Shown: positions 7,899-22,242, counted from the stretch's first letter. The stretch is 34,971 nt of DNA from Dyella sp. ASV21 (GCF_016428975.1 NZ_JAELTT010000048.1:1-34971), one strand, 5' to 3'. Numbers and translations are program-made. The notes: generated by a model from the sequence alone, not told the origin.

Positions 7899-9589
7899 GT
7901 CACTACCTCCATCGGGATCTGTCGTGATGACGAATCGATCACGTGGATCCGCTGCAGGAAGTCGCCAAAGTGTTCACCACTTTCTTGCTCCTTGGCGTAG
8001 CGGGCAAACAACGGCGCCAGGGCGTCGAGAATGCCTGCTTCATCCACGTTCTCTCGATAGAGACGGTTGAGACGCTGGCCGCGGAAGTCGGCGCCAAGGC
8101 GAAGGTCGTAACGACCGGGGCCACGGCCCACGAGTGCGATTTCACCCAGGTACGGCCGTGAGCACCCATTGGGGCAGCCCGACAGTCGCAACAGGATCGG
8201 CGCTTCGCGCAAACCGTAGGTTTCGAGCAAGTTTTCCAGCTTGGGCAGTAGCGCCGGCAGGTAGCGTTCGCTTTCGGCCATGGCCAGGCCACAGGTTGGC
8301 AGCGCCACGCAGGCCAACGCGTGGCGACGGATACCGCTGTCGAAGCGATAGGCATCCAGCCCATGCGCATGGACCACGGCATCGATGCGCTCGCGCTGCG
8401 CTGCCGGCACGTTCGCGACGATCACGTTCTGATTGCAGGTCAGGCGAAAGTCGCCCTGATGGATGCGGGCCAGCTCGCGCAAACCGGTGAGCCAGCGATG
8501 CGCCCCTTGATCGGCCAGCCGGCCCGATTCGATCTGCAGCGTGAGATGCCAGCGGCCATCGTCGCCCTCGATCCAGCCGTAGCGATCGCCGTTGTGGTCA
8601 AACTGGTAGGGGCGCTCCGGTGCCAGCGCAAAACCCAGGCGACGCTCCAACTCGGCCTTGACAACGTCCAGGCCGCGATGATCGATGGTGTACTTCAGGC
8701 GCGCATGCTTGCGCTCGCTGCGATTGCCCCAGTCCCGTTGCAGCGCCACGATGGCCTCGGCGGTCATGAGCAGTCGCTCGGGCACTACAAAGCCCATCAC
8801 GCTACCCAGTCGCGGATAGGTGGTGGAATCGCCGTGGGTGGCCCCCATGCCGCCGCCAATCGCGACATTGAATCCCTTCAACTCGCCGTGCTCGACGATG
8901 GCGATCAGGCCCAGGTCCTGGGCAAACACATCGACGTCGTTGAGTGGAGGGATGGCAAGGCCGATCTTGAACTTGCGCGGCAGATAGGTCGTGCCGTACA
9001 GCGGTTCCTCGTCTTTGGGCTCGCCCACCAGCGGCTCGCCGTCCAGCCATATCTCATGATAGGCGCGTGTCCTTGGCGAAAGCTCCTCTGACAAGCGGGT
9101 GGCCCATGCGTAGGCCAGCGCATGCGCGGCGGACTCTAGCGGATGGGGCGTGCTCACCACGTTGCGTACCACATCGCCACAGGCGGCCATGGTGGTGGCC
9201 AGCGCATGGTGAATAGCGGCAATCGTCGGCTTGAGGTCGTGCTTGATGATGCCGTGCCACTGGAACGTCTGGCGCGTGGTGATGCGCAAGGTGCCGTTGG
9301 CGTATTCACGGGCCAATTGATCGAACACCAGCCACTGCGCCGGCGTCACCACACCGGATGGCAAGCGGGCCCGCAACATGAAGGAGTACGCCGGCTCCAG
9401 CTTCTGCTTGCGGCGTTCCTCGCGCAGGTCGCGGTCGTCCTGCTGATAGCTGCCATGGAACTTGAGCAGCTTATTGTCGTCCTCGCTGATGGCGCCGGTG
9501 ACCGGGTCGCGCAGGCCTTCGGCGATGCCGCCGCGCAGCTGGCGACCCTGGGCCTTGATGCGTTCGAAGTCGGAAGGCGGCTTTGTCAT
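7895..9589 (-). CDS. cysI: Sulfite reductase (NADPH) hemoprotein beta-component
   Basis: A 564-residue siroheme and 4Fe-4S protein that reduces sulfite to sulfide with electrons from CysJ. The cluster/siroheme ligands are C427 and C433 (CVALPTC) and C472 and C476 (CPNGC). The substrate-facing basic segment '[13 protein letters not shown]' and the pseudo-symmetric ferredoxin-like halves are also recognisable. Length fits the CysI family. The frame is open upstream to 9685, but that part lies inside cysJ. The ATG at 9589 starts one base after the cysJ stop codon and gives the normal N-terminus; an ATG four codons earlier (9601) is an alternative. No strong ribosome site is visible, so it probably depends on coupling to cysJ. 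Its siroheme comes from CysG. Confidence 0.95.
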   Translation of the reverse strand: MTKPPSDFERIKAQGRQLRGGIAEGLRDPVTGAISEDDNKLLKFHGSYQQDDRDLREERRKQKLEPAYSFMLRARLPSGVVTPAQWLVFDQLAREYANGTLRITTRQTFQWHGIIKHDLKPTIAAIHHALATTMAACGDVVRNVVSTPHPLESAAHALAYAWATRLSEELSPRTRAYHEIWLDGEPLVGEPKDEEPLYGTTYLPRKFKIGLAIPPLNDVDVFAQDLGLIAIVEHGELKGFNVAIGGGMGATHGDSTTYPRLGSVMGFVVPERLLMTAEAIVALQRDWGNRSERKHARLKYTIDHRGLDVVKAELERRLGFALAPERPYQFDHNGDRYGWIEGDDGRWHLTLQIESGRLADQGAHRWLTGLRELARIHQGDFRLTCNQNVIVANVPAAQRERIDAVVHAHGLDAYRFDSGIRRHALACVALPTCGLAMAESERYLPALLPKLENLLETYGLREAPILLRLSGCPNGCSRPYLGEIALVGRGPGRYDLRLGADFRGQRLNRLYRENVDEAGILDALAPLFARYAKEQESGEHFGDFLQRIHVIDSSSRQIPMEVVT

Positions 9590-9590
9590 G

Positions 9591-11387
9591 TCAGTACACA
9601 TCGCGGGCATAACGCCCTTGCTGCAGAAGTTCGGAGAGCCATTCCTTTGCCTGCTCCGGCGTGCGACCGCCGTGCATCGCCGCAATGTCGATCAAGGCGG
9701 CGTGTACGTCCTTGGCCATGCGGCTGGCATCGCCGCATACGTAGAGATGCGCGCCTTCCTGCAGCCAGGCATACAGTTCGCGTCCCTGCTCGCGCAGGCG
9801 TTGCTGCACATAGACCTTGGCGGCGCTGTCGCGTGAAAACGCCAGGTCGAGACGATGCAGCGAACCCTCGCGCAGGGCCGCCTGCCATTCGACCTGATAG
9901 AGGAATTCGCTGTGGAAATGGCGATTGCCAAAGAACAGCCAGTTGCGACCACGCGCAGCGGTTTCCCGGCGCTCCTGCACAAAGGCGCGAAACGGTGCCA
10001 CGCCGGTGCCTGGGCCGATCATGATGATGTCGCGCGCCTCGTCCGCGGGCAGGCGAAAGCGCTCGTTGGGCTCGATGAAGACCGGCACGCGCTGGTCGTC
10101 CACCGCTGCTGCGAGGAAGGTTGAGGCCGCACCCTGGTAACGCTCGCCATGGGCGTGGTAATCGACCACGGCCACGGTCAGGTGTACCTCCTCGCCGACC
10201 GCTTTGGCGCTGGAAGCAATGGAGTACAACCGTGGCGTCAGCGGTCTCAGCACGCCCACCAGCGCTTCCGCCGACCACGCCACCGGATGACGGCGCCACA
10301 GGTCGAGGGGTTGGTCGGTCGCAAGCAGCGCTGCCAGGCGGACGGATTGGTTGGGCCGCAGCACGTGCGCAAGGGCGTCATCGCCACTGGCTTCGGCCAA
10401 CGCGGCAATGAGCGGGCGGCTCAAACGGGTGAGTTCGCGCTCGCGGCTGAGCCAATGGCGCAGCGGCCACTCCTTGCCATCGTGGCGCACCGATTGATCG
10501 CCATCGAGCTTGAGCAAGGTCAGCCAGGCGTCGACCAGGGCGGGCGGATTCTCTGGCCACACGCCTACCGCGTCGCCCGGTTCATAGCGCAGGCCCGAAT
10601 GTTCCAGCGACAGTTCCAGGTGACGCACCTCCCGCGCGTGCCCGCTGGCCACGATGCGCTGGTTATCCAATACAGCCGCCGCAAAAGGATGCTCGCGCGA
10701 ATGCGCGATGTGACTGGGCACCGACTGCAAGCTGGTCAACCGGGCCGGTGCCGCCACGCTGCCCAACGCCTGCCGCGCCTGCTCCAACGCCTGCTCGGTC
10801 CAGGGAGAGGCCACCGAATCCACATCGACATCGGCCTCACCCAGTGGCGCGAGGCGAGTGGCCCCCAGTTCGGCCAGGCGCGCATCCAGTTGACGACCGA
10901 TTGCGCAGAACTGCGGATAGCTCGAATCACCTAGCCCCAGGACGGCGTAGCGCAACCCGGGCAGCCGTGGCGCGCGCTTGCCGAGGATAAACTCGACCAA
11001 ACCACGCGCGTCATCGGGGGGCTCGGCATCGCCCTGGGTACTGATGACCACCAGAAGATGGGTTTCCTTGCTCCACTCCCGCGGTGGATAGCTGTCGGCA
11101 CGCACCAGGCGTACCGACAGCCCCGCTGCCTCCGCGCCCTCGCTCAACTGGCGGGCAATGCGCTTGGCCTGCCCCGTCTGGCTGCCATACAGAACGGTCA
11201 GGCGCTCGCCACCGGGCCTGGCTACCGGCACCGGACCATGAGCCCGTTGCTCGGCGCGGGCGGCGCTCCAGGCAGCGATCCAGTACAGCTCGGCGGGCCC
11301 CAAGCCCTCCACCAGCTGTTCCAGTGACGCCAGCGTTTCGCCATTCACGCCCGCCAGTCCAGTTGCCGTTGCCGCTACCGCGTTCAC
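9591..11387 (-). CDS. cysJ: Sulfite reductase (NADPH) flavoprotein alpha-component
   Basis: A 598-residue diflavin reductase that passes electrons from NADPH through FAD and FMN to CysI. The flavodoxin-like FMN domain lies near residues 65-200 ('[14 protein letters not shown]', '[12 protein letters not shown]', '[12 protein letters not shown]'). The FAD-binding region follows, with 'RLYSIASS' and '[10 protein letters not shown]', and then the NADPH domain with '[19 protein letters not shown]' and '[13 protein letters not shown]'. The C-terminus is the usual 'YARDVY'. I place the start at GTG 11387 because AAAGGAAG lies just upstream and the product then has family length; the frame is open further to 11474. 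It is the first gene of the cysJIH-sat operon and diverges from a sulfite-exporter-like gene. Confidence 0.95.
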   Translation of the reverse strand: MNAVAATATGLAGVNGETLASLEQLVEGLGPAELYWIAAWSAARAEQRAHGPVPVARPGGERLTVLYGSQTGQAKRIARQLSEGAEAAGLSVRLVRADSYPPREWSKETHLLVVISTQGDAEPPDDARGLVEFILGKRAPRLPGLRYAVLGLGDSSYPQFCAIGRQLDARLAELGATRLAPLGEADVDVDSVASPWTEQALEQARQALGSVAAPARLTSLQSVPSHIAHSREHPFAAAVLDNQRIVASGHAREVRHLELSLEHSGLRYEPGDAVGVWPENPPALVDAWLTLLKLDGDQSVRHDGKEWPLRHWLSRERELTRLSRPLIAALAEASGDDALAHVLRPNQSVRLAALLATDQPLDLWRRHPVAWSAEALVGVLRPLTPRLYSIASSAKAVGEEVHLTVAVVDYHAHGERYQGAASTFLAAAVDDQRVPVFIEPNERFRLPADEARDIIMIGPGTGVAPFRAFVQERRETAARGRNWLFFGNRHFHSEFLYQVEWQAALREGSLHRLDLAFSRDSAAKVYVQQRLREQGRELYAWLQEGAHLYVCGDASRMAKDVHAALIDIAAMHGGRTPEQAKEWLSELLQQGRYARDVY

Positions 11388-11398
11388 CGTGACTTCCT

Positions 11399-11412
11399 TT
11401 GGACGTCTATAC
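11399..11412 (-). promoter_or_regulatory. Shared 14-base motif and minus-10 box ahead of cysJ
   Basis: On the minus strand this reads GTATAGACGTCCAA, identical to 4063-4076 upstream of cysB. TATAGA occupies 11411-11406. The hexamer 17 bases further upstream (TGGCTA) is a poor minus-35 box, which would suit activation by CysB. Transcription starting 6-7 bases after the minus-10 would give a leader of only about a dozen bases that just includes the AAAGGAAG ribosome site. Confidence 0.5.
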
Positions 11413-11547
11413 CGCCATCCTTGGAAAGTAGCCATGTCGCGCGACCATGGGAAAGGACGTGTCGACATATCCATATGCCCAGCCGCTCATTTCCCCTTTG
11501 TCGGATGAAGCCCTTACACTGGCCTCATCGATATGCTGTGACGGACC

Positions 11548-12297
11548 ATGCCTACGGATTTCCTGACGTCTGCCGCGATCGGCGCGCTGGCCCAGCTCGT
11601 CGACGGTGCGCTGGGCATGGCCTATGGCGTTACCTCGGCCGCCCTGCTTCTGGCACTTGGCGCCCCTCCGGCCCTGGCCAGTGCCAGCGTGCATTACGCG
11701 GAGACCTTTACCTGCGGTGCCTCCGGCCTCAGCCATCTGGCCGCCGGCAATGTGCTGCGTCGGCTGTTCTGGTCGCTGGTCATACCGGGTGCCATCGGCG
11801 CCACGGCGGGCGCTTATGTGGTGAGCCATCTGCCCCCGCTGTGGATGAAGCTGGCGCTTGCGCCCTACCTGATCGGCATGGGCCTGTTCCTGTTGTTCCG
11901 GCCGATGCGTCGCCAGCGCCTGCATGAGGAAACGCCAAGACATACCCGTTGGCTGGGCCTGGGTGCGGGTTTCGCCGACGCGGTGGCCGGTGGTGGCTGG
12001 AGTGCGCTGACGGTGACTACCCTGGTGGCGCGCGGGGTGCGTCCACGCATGGCCATCGGCACGGTGCACCTGGCCAAATGCCTGGTCAGCGCAGTGGCCA
12101 GCATCAGTTTCTTTATCCAGGTGGGTCTACCGCATGGCGCGTCGGTACTTGGCTTGATCGCTGGCGGCGTAGTGGCCGCGCCCTTCAGCGCCTTGCTGGC
12201 CCGACGCATGCCGCCGCGCGTAGCCACCGTGCTGGCGGCCCTCGCGGTGCTGGCGATTGGGCTCAGCAACGTCGCCCACGCCCTCGCCTCGCCCTGA
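11548..12297 (+). CDS. TauE/SafE (TSUP) family sulfite or sulfonate exporter-like membrane protein
   Basis: A 249-residue polytopic inner-membrane protein of the TSUP family. The two-fold internal repeat is visible. The first half starts 'SAAIGALAQLVDGALGMAYG' and the second contains 'GAGFADAVAGGGWSALTVTT', each followed by hydrophobic helices; about seven to eight membrane spans are evident. TSUP proteins export or import sulfite, sulfonates or other sulfur or organic anions. It diverges from cysJ across 160 bases, so a role tied to sulfate assimilation, such as relieving sulfite excess, is the natural guess. It could equally be an uptake component, since substrate and direction cannot be read from sequence. 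Confidence 0.85.
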   Translation: MPTDFLTSAAIGALAQLVDGALGMAYGVTSAALLLALGAPPALASASVHYAETFTCGASGLSHLAAGNVLRRLFWSLVIPGAIGATAGAYVVSHLPPLWMKLALAPYLIGMGLFLLFRPMRRQRLHEETPRHTRWLGLGAGFADAVAGGGWSALTVTTLVARGVRPRMAIGTVHLAKCLVSAVASISFFIQVGLPHGASVLGLIAGGVVAAPFSALLARRMPPRVATVLAALAVLAIGLSNVAHALASP

Positions 12298-12330
12298 TCG
12301 CGATCAAGCGGCACGGCCCTGGCATTCGCT

Positions 12331-12336
12331 TAGAAT
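12331..12336 (+). promoter_or_regulatory. Possible minus-10 box immediately before roxA
   Basis: TAGAAT ends six bases before the roxA ATG (12343). If it is used, transcription would begin at or next to the A of the start codon and yield a leaderless mRNA. No good minus-35 lies 17 bases upstream (GCGGCA). An AGGA directly abuts the ATG, too close for a normal Shine-Dalgarno. Confidence 0.35.
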
Positions 12337-12342
12337 GCAGGA

Positions 12343-13536
12343 ATGACCAAAGCTCACTCACTCCCGATCGAAGTCCGTGGCAGCGCCAAGCAGCCGCTGG
12401 GCATGACTCCCGCCCAATTCCTGCGCGATTACTGGCAGAAGCGGCCGCTGTTGATTCGCCAGGCGTTTCCCGATTTCGTCCCGCCGATCCAGCCCGACGA
12501 CCTGGCTGGCCTGGCCCTGGAAGAAACCGCGCTGTCGCGCCTGATCGTCCACGATGAAAAGCGCGACCGCTGGAAGGTAAAGACCGGCCCGCTGAGCGAG
12601 AAAGACTTTGCCAGCACGCCCAACAGCAACTGGACGCTGTTGGTGCAAGACGTGGACAAGTGGGACGCGGACGTCGCCGCGCTGCTGGAGAGCTTCCGCT
12701 TTCTACCCAGCTGGCGCGTGGACGACATCATGATTTCCTATGCCGAGCCCGGCGGCGGCGTGGGCCCGCATGTGGACCAATACGACGTGTTCCTGCTGCA
12801 AGGCATTGGTCAGCGTCATTGGGCGATCAGCGACGACCCGAATGCCCCCAGCGATTTCCGCCTCGATGTGGAGCTCAAGCAGCTCAGCGTGTTCGAGCCC
12901 ACCCACGAGTGGATGCTGGAACCGGGCGACATGCTGTACCTGCCGCCGGGCGTGCCGCATGACGGCGTGGCGTTCGGTGGCCCCTGCATGACCATTTCGG
13001 TGGGCATGCGTGCACCGTCGCAGGCAGAGCTCACCGGCGATCTGGCGGATTACCTTGCCGAGCGCATGTCCGACGAGCAGCGCTACAACGATCCCGACCT
13101 CGCCCCCGCCAAGGCCGTGGGCGAAATCGACCGCGCCGCGCTCGCTCGCCTCAAACAGACCCTGCCGTTCGCCGCCGGCCTGGATGACGCCACGCTGATC
13201 GACTGGTTCGGCCGCTTCATCAGTCGCTATCGCAACGCCCAGGCGCCGGTGCCGCCCGAGAAGGAGCTGACCGAGGCCGCCCTGGTCAAGCAATTGGCGG
13301 CGGGGGCGCGCCTGCTGCGCCACCCGTGGGCCCGCGTGGCCTGGGCCAAGGTCCGTGGCGGCGCCACCTTATTCGTCAACGGGCACGCCTTCCCGGCCAC
13401 GGCCGCGCTGGCCGAGCTGATCTGTCGCGAACGCGAGTTGACCCCGGGCAAGCCCGCCTCGGCGGTGGAACTGGCGCTGTTGCTGGCCTTGGTCAACGAG
13501 GGCCACCTGGTTCTACGCAAAGCGCGCCGCCGGTGA
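12343..13536 (+). CDS. roxA: JmjC-type ribosomal protein L16 arginine hydroxylase (RoxA/YcfD family)
   Basis: A 397-residue 2-oxoglutarate- and Fe(II)-dependent oxygenase with a cupin/JmjC core. The metal triad is visible as H143-x-D145 (GPHVDQYDVFLLQ) and H206 (PPGVPHDGVA). The N-terminal 'FLRDYWQKRPLLIRQAFP' is typical of the YcfD group, whose E. coli member hydroxylates an arginine of ribosomal protein L16. The C-terminal third supplies the dimerisation and winged-helix regions. Its TGA overlaps the GTG of the following GNAT gene (13533-13536), so the two are translationally coupled. Its co-substrate 2-oxoglutarate is consumed by the sucA-encoded enzyme just downstream, but no regulatory link is implied. 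Confidence 0.92.
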   Translation: MTKAHSLPIEVRGSAKQPLGMTPAQFLRDYWQKRPLLIRQAFPDFVPPIQPDDLAGLALEETALSRLIVHDEKRDRWKVKTGPLSEKDFASTPNSNWTLLVQDVDKWDADVAALLESFRFLPSWRVDDIMISYAEPGGGVGPHVDQYDVFLLQGIGQRHWAISDDPNAPSDFRLDVELKQLSVFEPTHEWMLEPGDMLYLPPGVPHDGVAFGGPCMTISVGMRAPSQAELTGDLADYLAERMSDEQRYNDPDLAPAKAVGEIDRAALARLKQTLPFAAGLDDATLIDWFGRFISRYRNAQAPVPPEKELTEAALVKQLAAGARLLRHPWARVAWAKVRGGATLFVNGHAFPATAALAELICRERELTPGKPASAVELALLLALVNEGHLVLRKARRR

Positions 13537-14483
13537 AGCTGCAGCACTTCCACCTCGAACCCGCCGACTGGGCCCGCGCCGCCGAGCGCGAGGCCCTAAG
13601 CGAGATTCGTCTGGAAGTTTTCGTGCACGAACAGCACGTGCCCGAGCGCCTGGAATGGGATGAGCTGGATACCAGCTCGTTCCATGTACTGGCCCGCGCC
13701 GCGACGGGCGAATGGATTGGCTGCGCCCGCCTTACCCCGCAAGGCAAGATTGGCCGGGTCGCCGTGCGCCAGCCTTGGCGTGGCCAAGGAGTCGGTGCGG
13801 GGCTGGTGCGCCACCTGGTAGATCGCGCACGCGCCCAGGGCTGGGCCGAGGTGGCGCTGGATGCCCAGGTGGACGCCATCGCCTTCTATGAGCGCGAAGG
13901 GTTCACCGCTGATGGCGAAGTGTTTGAGGATGCCGGCATCCCGCACCAATCCATGCGCCGTTCGCTGCGAACGGAACACCCGCACGATGTACCCGCCGCC
14001 GCCGATCACCGCCTGCCCGCCGGCAACCGCAGCGCCGTGGCCGCCACGCGCCTGCAATTACTTGCCGAGGCACGCCATCGGCTGGCGATCTACCAGCCGC
14101 TGCTCACCACCGACGTCTTCAGTCATACGGAAGAGCTCGCTGAACTGCGGCGTCTGGCCACCTCCGGTCGCGGAGCCCAGATTCGTCTGATATTGCACGA
14201 CCCTGCCGCAGCTCTGCGCGACAGCCACCGCCTGATCGCCCTGGCCCAACGCTTGCCCAGCGCCATCCAGGTGCGCACCCCGGCGGACGATCTCGACCTG
14301 GCCTACGCCTCCAGCTACCTGCTCAACGACCAGGGCGGCTACCTGTTCCTGCCGGACGCACAGCGCCCCAGCGGCCGGGCCGCATCGTGCGATCGCGCTG
14401 CCCAGGCACCGCTGGTGCAGCACTTTGATGACGTATGGGAACGTTCGCTGCCCGCCAGCGCGCTGCAATCGCTCCATCTTTAG
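13533..14483 (+). CDS. GNAT-family N-acetyltransferase with additional C-terminal domain
   Basis: A 316-residue two-part protein. Residues 1-145 are a GNAT domain, with the acetyl-CoA pyrophosphate loop 'RVAVRQPWRGQGVGAGLVRH' near residue 75 and 'AFYEREGFTADGEVFEDAGI' at its end, close to the ElaA/YjcF subgroup ('RLEVFVHEQHVP'). Residues about 165-316 form a second domain ('ARHRLAIYQPLLTTDVFSHTEEL', 'LILHDP', 'YLFLPD') resembling a family of uncharacterised C-terminal partners of bacterial GNAT proteins. It starts at GTG 13533, overlapping the roxA stop codon in GTGA. The substrate is unknown. Tight coupling to roxA makes a protein or ribosome target conceivable, but that is inference. The second domain weakly recalls single phospholipase D-like folds. 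Confidence 0.85.
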   Translation: MKLQHFHLEPADWARAAEREALSEIRLEVFVHEQHVPERLEWDELDTSSFHVLARAATGEWIGCARLTPQGKIGRVAVRQPWRGQGVGAGLVRHLVDRARAQGWAEVALDAQVDAIAFYEREGFTADGEVFEDAGIPHQSMRRSLRTEHPHDVPAAADHRLPAGNRSAVAATRLQLLAEARHRLAIYQPLLTTDVFSHTEELAELRRLATSGRGAQIRLILHDPAAALRDSHRLIALAQRLPSAIQVRTPADDLDLAYASSYLLNDQGGYLFLPDAQRPSGRAASCDRAAQAPLVQHFDDVWERSLPASALQSLHL

Positions 14484-14636
14484 CCAATGGCTGAACGGGA
14501 CCACAGGCGCCAGATCGCGGCCTTCCTGTCACGAATAACGCACTTACCCTTGCGAAAACCGTCACGTACGACGATGGTCGGTACCCCCAGGGTCGAAAAA
14601 ACCTTCATTGACCCTATCTTGAGTGGACCTTTTGGG

Positions 14637-14667
14637 TTGCCGCGTCGCAGCACCTCGCGGCTATAAT
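14637..14667 (+). promoter_or_regulatory. sucA: Candidate sucA promoter
   Basis: A perfect TATAAT at 14662-14667 is preceded 19 bases upstream by TTGCCG (14637-14642), longer than ideal spacing. It lies 75 bases before the sucA GTG, inside the 259-base gap after the GNAT gene. The rest of the gap holds an AGGGTC/GACCCT inverted repeat with a wide loop but no convincing terminator for the upstream genes. Confidence 0.5.
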
Positions 14668-14742
14668 TAACAGGATTTTTCCCAGCCACTGGCCAACCCC
14701 GGCCGGACCGGCTGTAAGCCTCCCTTCCTCACCGGTGGTGAC

Positions 14743-17583
<2,841 letters not shown>

Positions 17584-17597
17584 AGACACTGAAAAGT

Positions 17598-17620
17598 GCG
17601 GCCACGGATGGCCGCTTTTT
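17598..17620 (+). terminator. Intrinsic terminator or attenuator between sucA and sucB
   Basis: GCGGCCA (17598-17604) and TGGCCGC (17609-17615) form a 7-base-pair GC-rich stem with a CGGA tetraloop, followed directly by TTTTT (17616-17620). It sits 14 bases after the sucA stop codon and 44 bases before the sucB ATG, inside what is normally one transcription unit. It probably terminates part of the transcription and sets the E1:E2 ratio, unless sucB has its own promoter. Confidence 0.75.
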
Positions 17621-17664
17621 GACCTAAGCGTTCAGGGATGGACGCACTAATCAAAGGAATTCAT

Positions 17665-18870
<1,206 letters not shown>

Positions 18871-18874
18871 GCGC

Positions 18875-20439
<1,565 letters not shown>

Positions 20440-20459
20440 GCCCCGGCTGCAAGGCCACA

Positions 20460-20493
20460 AACGGCCCGCTCGTGGCGACATGAGCGGGCCGTT
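20460..20493 (+). terminator. Terminator after lpd
   Basis: AACGGCCCGCTC (20460-20471) and GAGCGGGCCGTT (20482-20493) form a perfect 12-base-pair stem with a 10-base loop, starting 20 bases after the lpd stop codon. It is followed by GCTTTTA, a short T tract. It marks the end of the sucAB-lpd unit. Confidence 0.8.
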
Positions 20494-20595
20494 GCTTTTA
20501 TGGCCCCACGCGACGCACCCTAGCCCTTCAGGCCGGCCGGCCCCATGCCGGTTGCAGGCCTGACGGCCCTCCCCCCCCTCACGCACGACGAGTCC

Positions 20596-21192
20596 ATGTC
20601 CCAACCCACCGCCCTTTGCGTCTACTGCGGCTCCAGCAGCGGCAAGTACCCTCAATACGTCGAACAAGCCCGCGCCTTCGGCACGGAAATGGCCCGCCGT
20701 GGCATCGCCCTGGTCTATGGCGGCGGCAAGGTCGGCCTGATGGGCACCGTGGCCGACGCGGTACTGGCCGCCGGGGGCAAGGTGATCGGCGTGATTCCAC
20801 GCCAGCTGGTCGAGCGCGAGGTGGCGCATACCGGCCTCAGCGAGCTGGTGGTGGTGGACACCATGCATCAGCGCAAGACCCGCATGTTCGAGCTATCCGA
20901 TGCCTTTGTCGCCCTGCCCGGCGGCTTCGGCACCCTGGACGAGATGTTCGAGATGCTCACCTGGGCCCAGTTGGGCCTGCATCGCTACCCCTGCGCCTTC
21001 CTGAATGTGCGCGGGTACTACGACCGCCTGCGGGGAATGGTGGACCATATGGCCGACGAAGGTTTCATTACGTCGGGCCAGCACGAAAGTGTATGGTTTG
21101 GTGACGACATGACCGCCCTGTTCGACTGGATGCCCACCTACAAGGGTGAGCGCGCCTCGCGCCTGGTCGACAAACGCATCGTCGACGCCTGA
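20596..21192 (+). CDS. LOG-family protein (TIGR00730-type nucleotide 5'-monophosphate phosphoribohydrolase)
   Basis: A 198-residue Rossmann-like protein with both LOG-family signatures, YGGGKVGLMG at about 41-50 and PGGFGTLDE at 108-116. The N-terminal 'LCVYCGSSSG' is also typical. LOG enzymes release adenine-type bases from nucleoside 5'-monophosphates; plant-associated ones activate cytokinins, and others are general nucleotide hydrolases long misnamed lysine decarboxylases. The ATG at 20596 is preferred over one at 20545, because it begins directly before the conserved CVYCGSS strand; its ribosome site is weak. It is followed 33 bases later by a zinc-free medium-chain reductase. The physiological substrate here is not evident. 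Confidence 0.9.
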   Translation: MSQPTALCVYCGSSSGKYPQYVEQARAFGTEMARRGIALVYGGGKVGLMGTVADAVLAAGGKVIGVIPRQLVEREVAHTGLSELVVVDTMHQRKTRMFELSDAFVALPGGFGTLDEMFEMLTWAQLGLHRYPCAFLNVRGYYDRLRGMVDHMADEGFITSGQHESVWFGDDMTALFDWMPTYKGERASRLVDKRIVDA

Positions 21193-21225
21193 ACCTCTCG
21201 TACGGCTCGCCGCAAAGGAAACCCC

Positions 21226-22233
21226 ATGAGCTCCCCCTCCGCCTTTCGCGCCTTCCGCATCCATCAAGACGACGCGGGCTATCACAGCGGCATCGACACC
21301 ATGACCGCCGACGCGCTGAGCGCGGGCGAAGTGCTGGTGAAGGTGGCCTACTCCTCGGTCAACTACAAAGACGCGCTGGCCGGCACCGGCAAGGGCAAGA
21401 TCCTTCGCCACTACCCGCTTAACGGCGGCATTGATGTCGCCGGCCACGTGGTCGCCTCCACCGATCCCGCCTTCAAGGAAGGCGATGCCGTGCTGTGCAC
21501 GGGCAGCGGCCTGTCCGAGACGCGCGATGGCGGCTATGGCGAATACGCGCGCCTGTCCTCCGCCTGGACCATTCGCCTGCCGCAAGGGCTGAGCCTGCGC
21601 GAGAGCATGATCATCGGCACCGCGGGCTTCACCGCCGCGCTGGCGTTGTTGCGCATGCAGGACAACCGCCAGACGCCAGCCCTCGGCCCCATTGCCGTGA
21701 CCGGCGCCACGGGCGGCGTCGGCATGCTCGCCATCGACATCTTCTCGCGGGCCGGCTATGCGGTGCATGCGATCAGCGGCAAGGCCGCGCATTTCGATTT
21801 CCTGCGCGACCTGGGCGCAGCCGAATGCCTCGACCGCCACCAGCTCGCCTTCAGCGGCAAGCCCATGGATTCGGTGCGCTTTGGCGGCGCGCTGGACAAC
21901 GTGGGTGGCGCTACCTTGGCCGGCCTGCTGCCGCTGATGGCGCCTTACGGTAATGTGGCCCTGTGTGGCAATGCTGGCGGCTTCGCCTTTGAAAGCACCG
22001 TGATGCCCTTCATCATTCGCGGCGTGAGCCTGCTCGGCGTTGCCTCCGCAGGCACCGCCCGGGACATCCGCGACCGCGTGTGGGAGCAATTGGCCGGCGC
22101 ATGGAAGCCCCAGCACCTGGAGCGCATCGCCACCCGTGAGGTCACCCTGGAGCAGCTACCAGAGGTCTTTACGCGCATGCTGGACGGCGACTCGTTCGGG
22201 CGTACGCTGGTGCGCATCGGCGCGGCGGCTTGA
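21226..22233 (+). CDS. Acrylyl-CoA reductase-like medium-chain oxidoreductase (AcuI/YhdH family)
   Basis: A 335-residue NADPH-dependent MDR-superfamily protein of the AcuI/YhdH group. The N-terminal GroES-like part contains 'VAYSSVNYKDALAGTGKGKI' and 'PLNGGIDVAGHVVAS'. The Rossmann part has 'GTAGFTAALALLRM' and the nucleotide loop 'VTGATGGVGMLAIDI', and the zinc-ligand cysteines of alcohol dehydrogenases are missing. Characterised members reduce toxic acryloyl-CoA to propionyl-CoA. The ATG has AAAGGAA seven bases upstream. It may share a transcript with the LOG gene. Specific acryloyl-CoA activity is family inference; a general quinone or enone reductase role is the alternative. Confidence 0.88.
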   Translation: MSSPSAFRAFRIHQDDAGYHSGIDTMTADALSAGEVLVKVAYSSVNYKDALAGTGKGKILRHYPLNGGIDVAGHVVASTDPAFKEGDAVLCTGSGLSETRDGGYGEYARLSSAWTIRLPQGLSLRESMIIGTAGFTAALALLRMQDNRQTPALGPIAVTGATGGVGMLAIDIFSRAGYAVHAISGKAAHFDFLRDLGAAECLDRHQLAFSGKPMDSVRFGGALDNVGGATLAGLLPLMAPYGNVALCGNAGGFAFESTVMPFIIRGVSLLGVASAGTARDIRDRVWEQLAGAWKPQHLERIATREVTLEQLPEVFTRMLDGDSFGRTLVRIGAAA

Positions 22234-22242
22234 GCGACGTGC

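Noticed and set aside
17638-17664. Upstream ATG of sucB
   Set aside because: The ATG at 17665 has the AAAGGAA site and gives the standard lipoyl-domain start.
20569-20580. Cytosine-rich run before the LOG gene as a possible regulatory element
   Set aside because: It is a simple composition feature with no symmetry or match to a known site.
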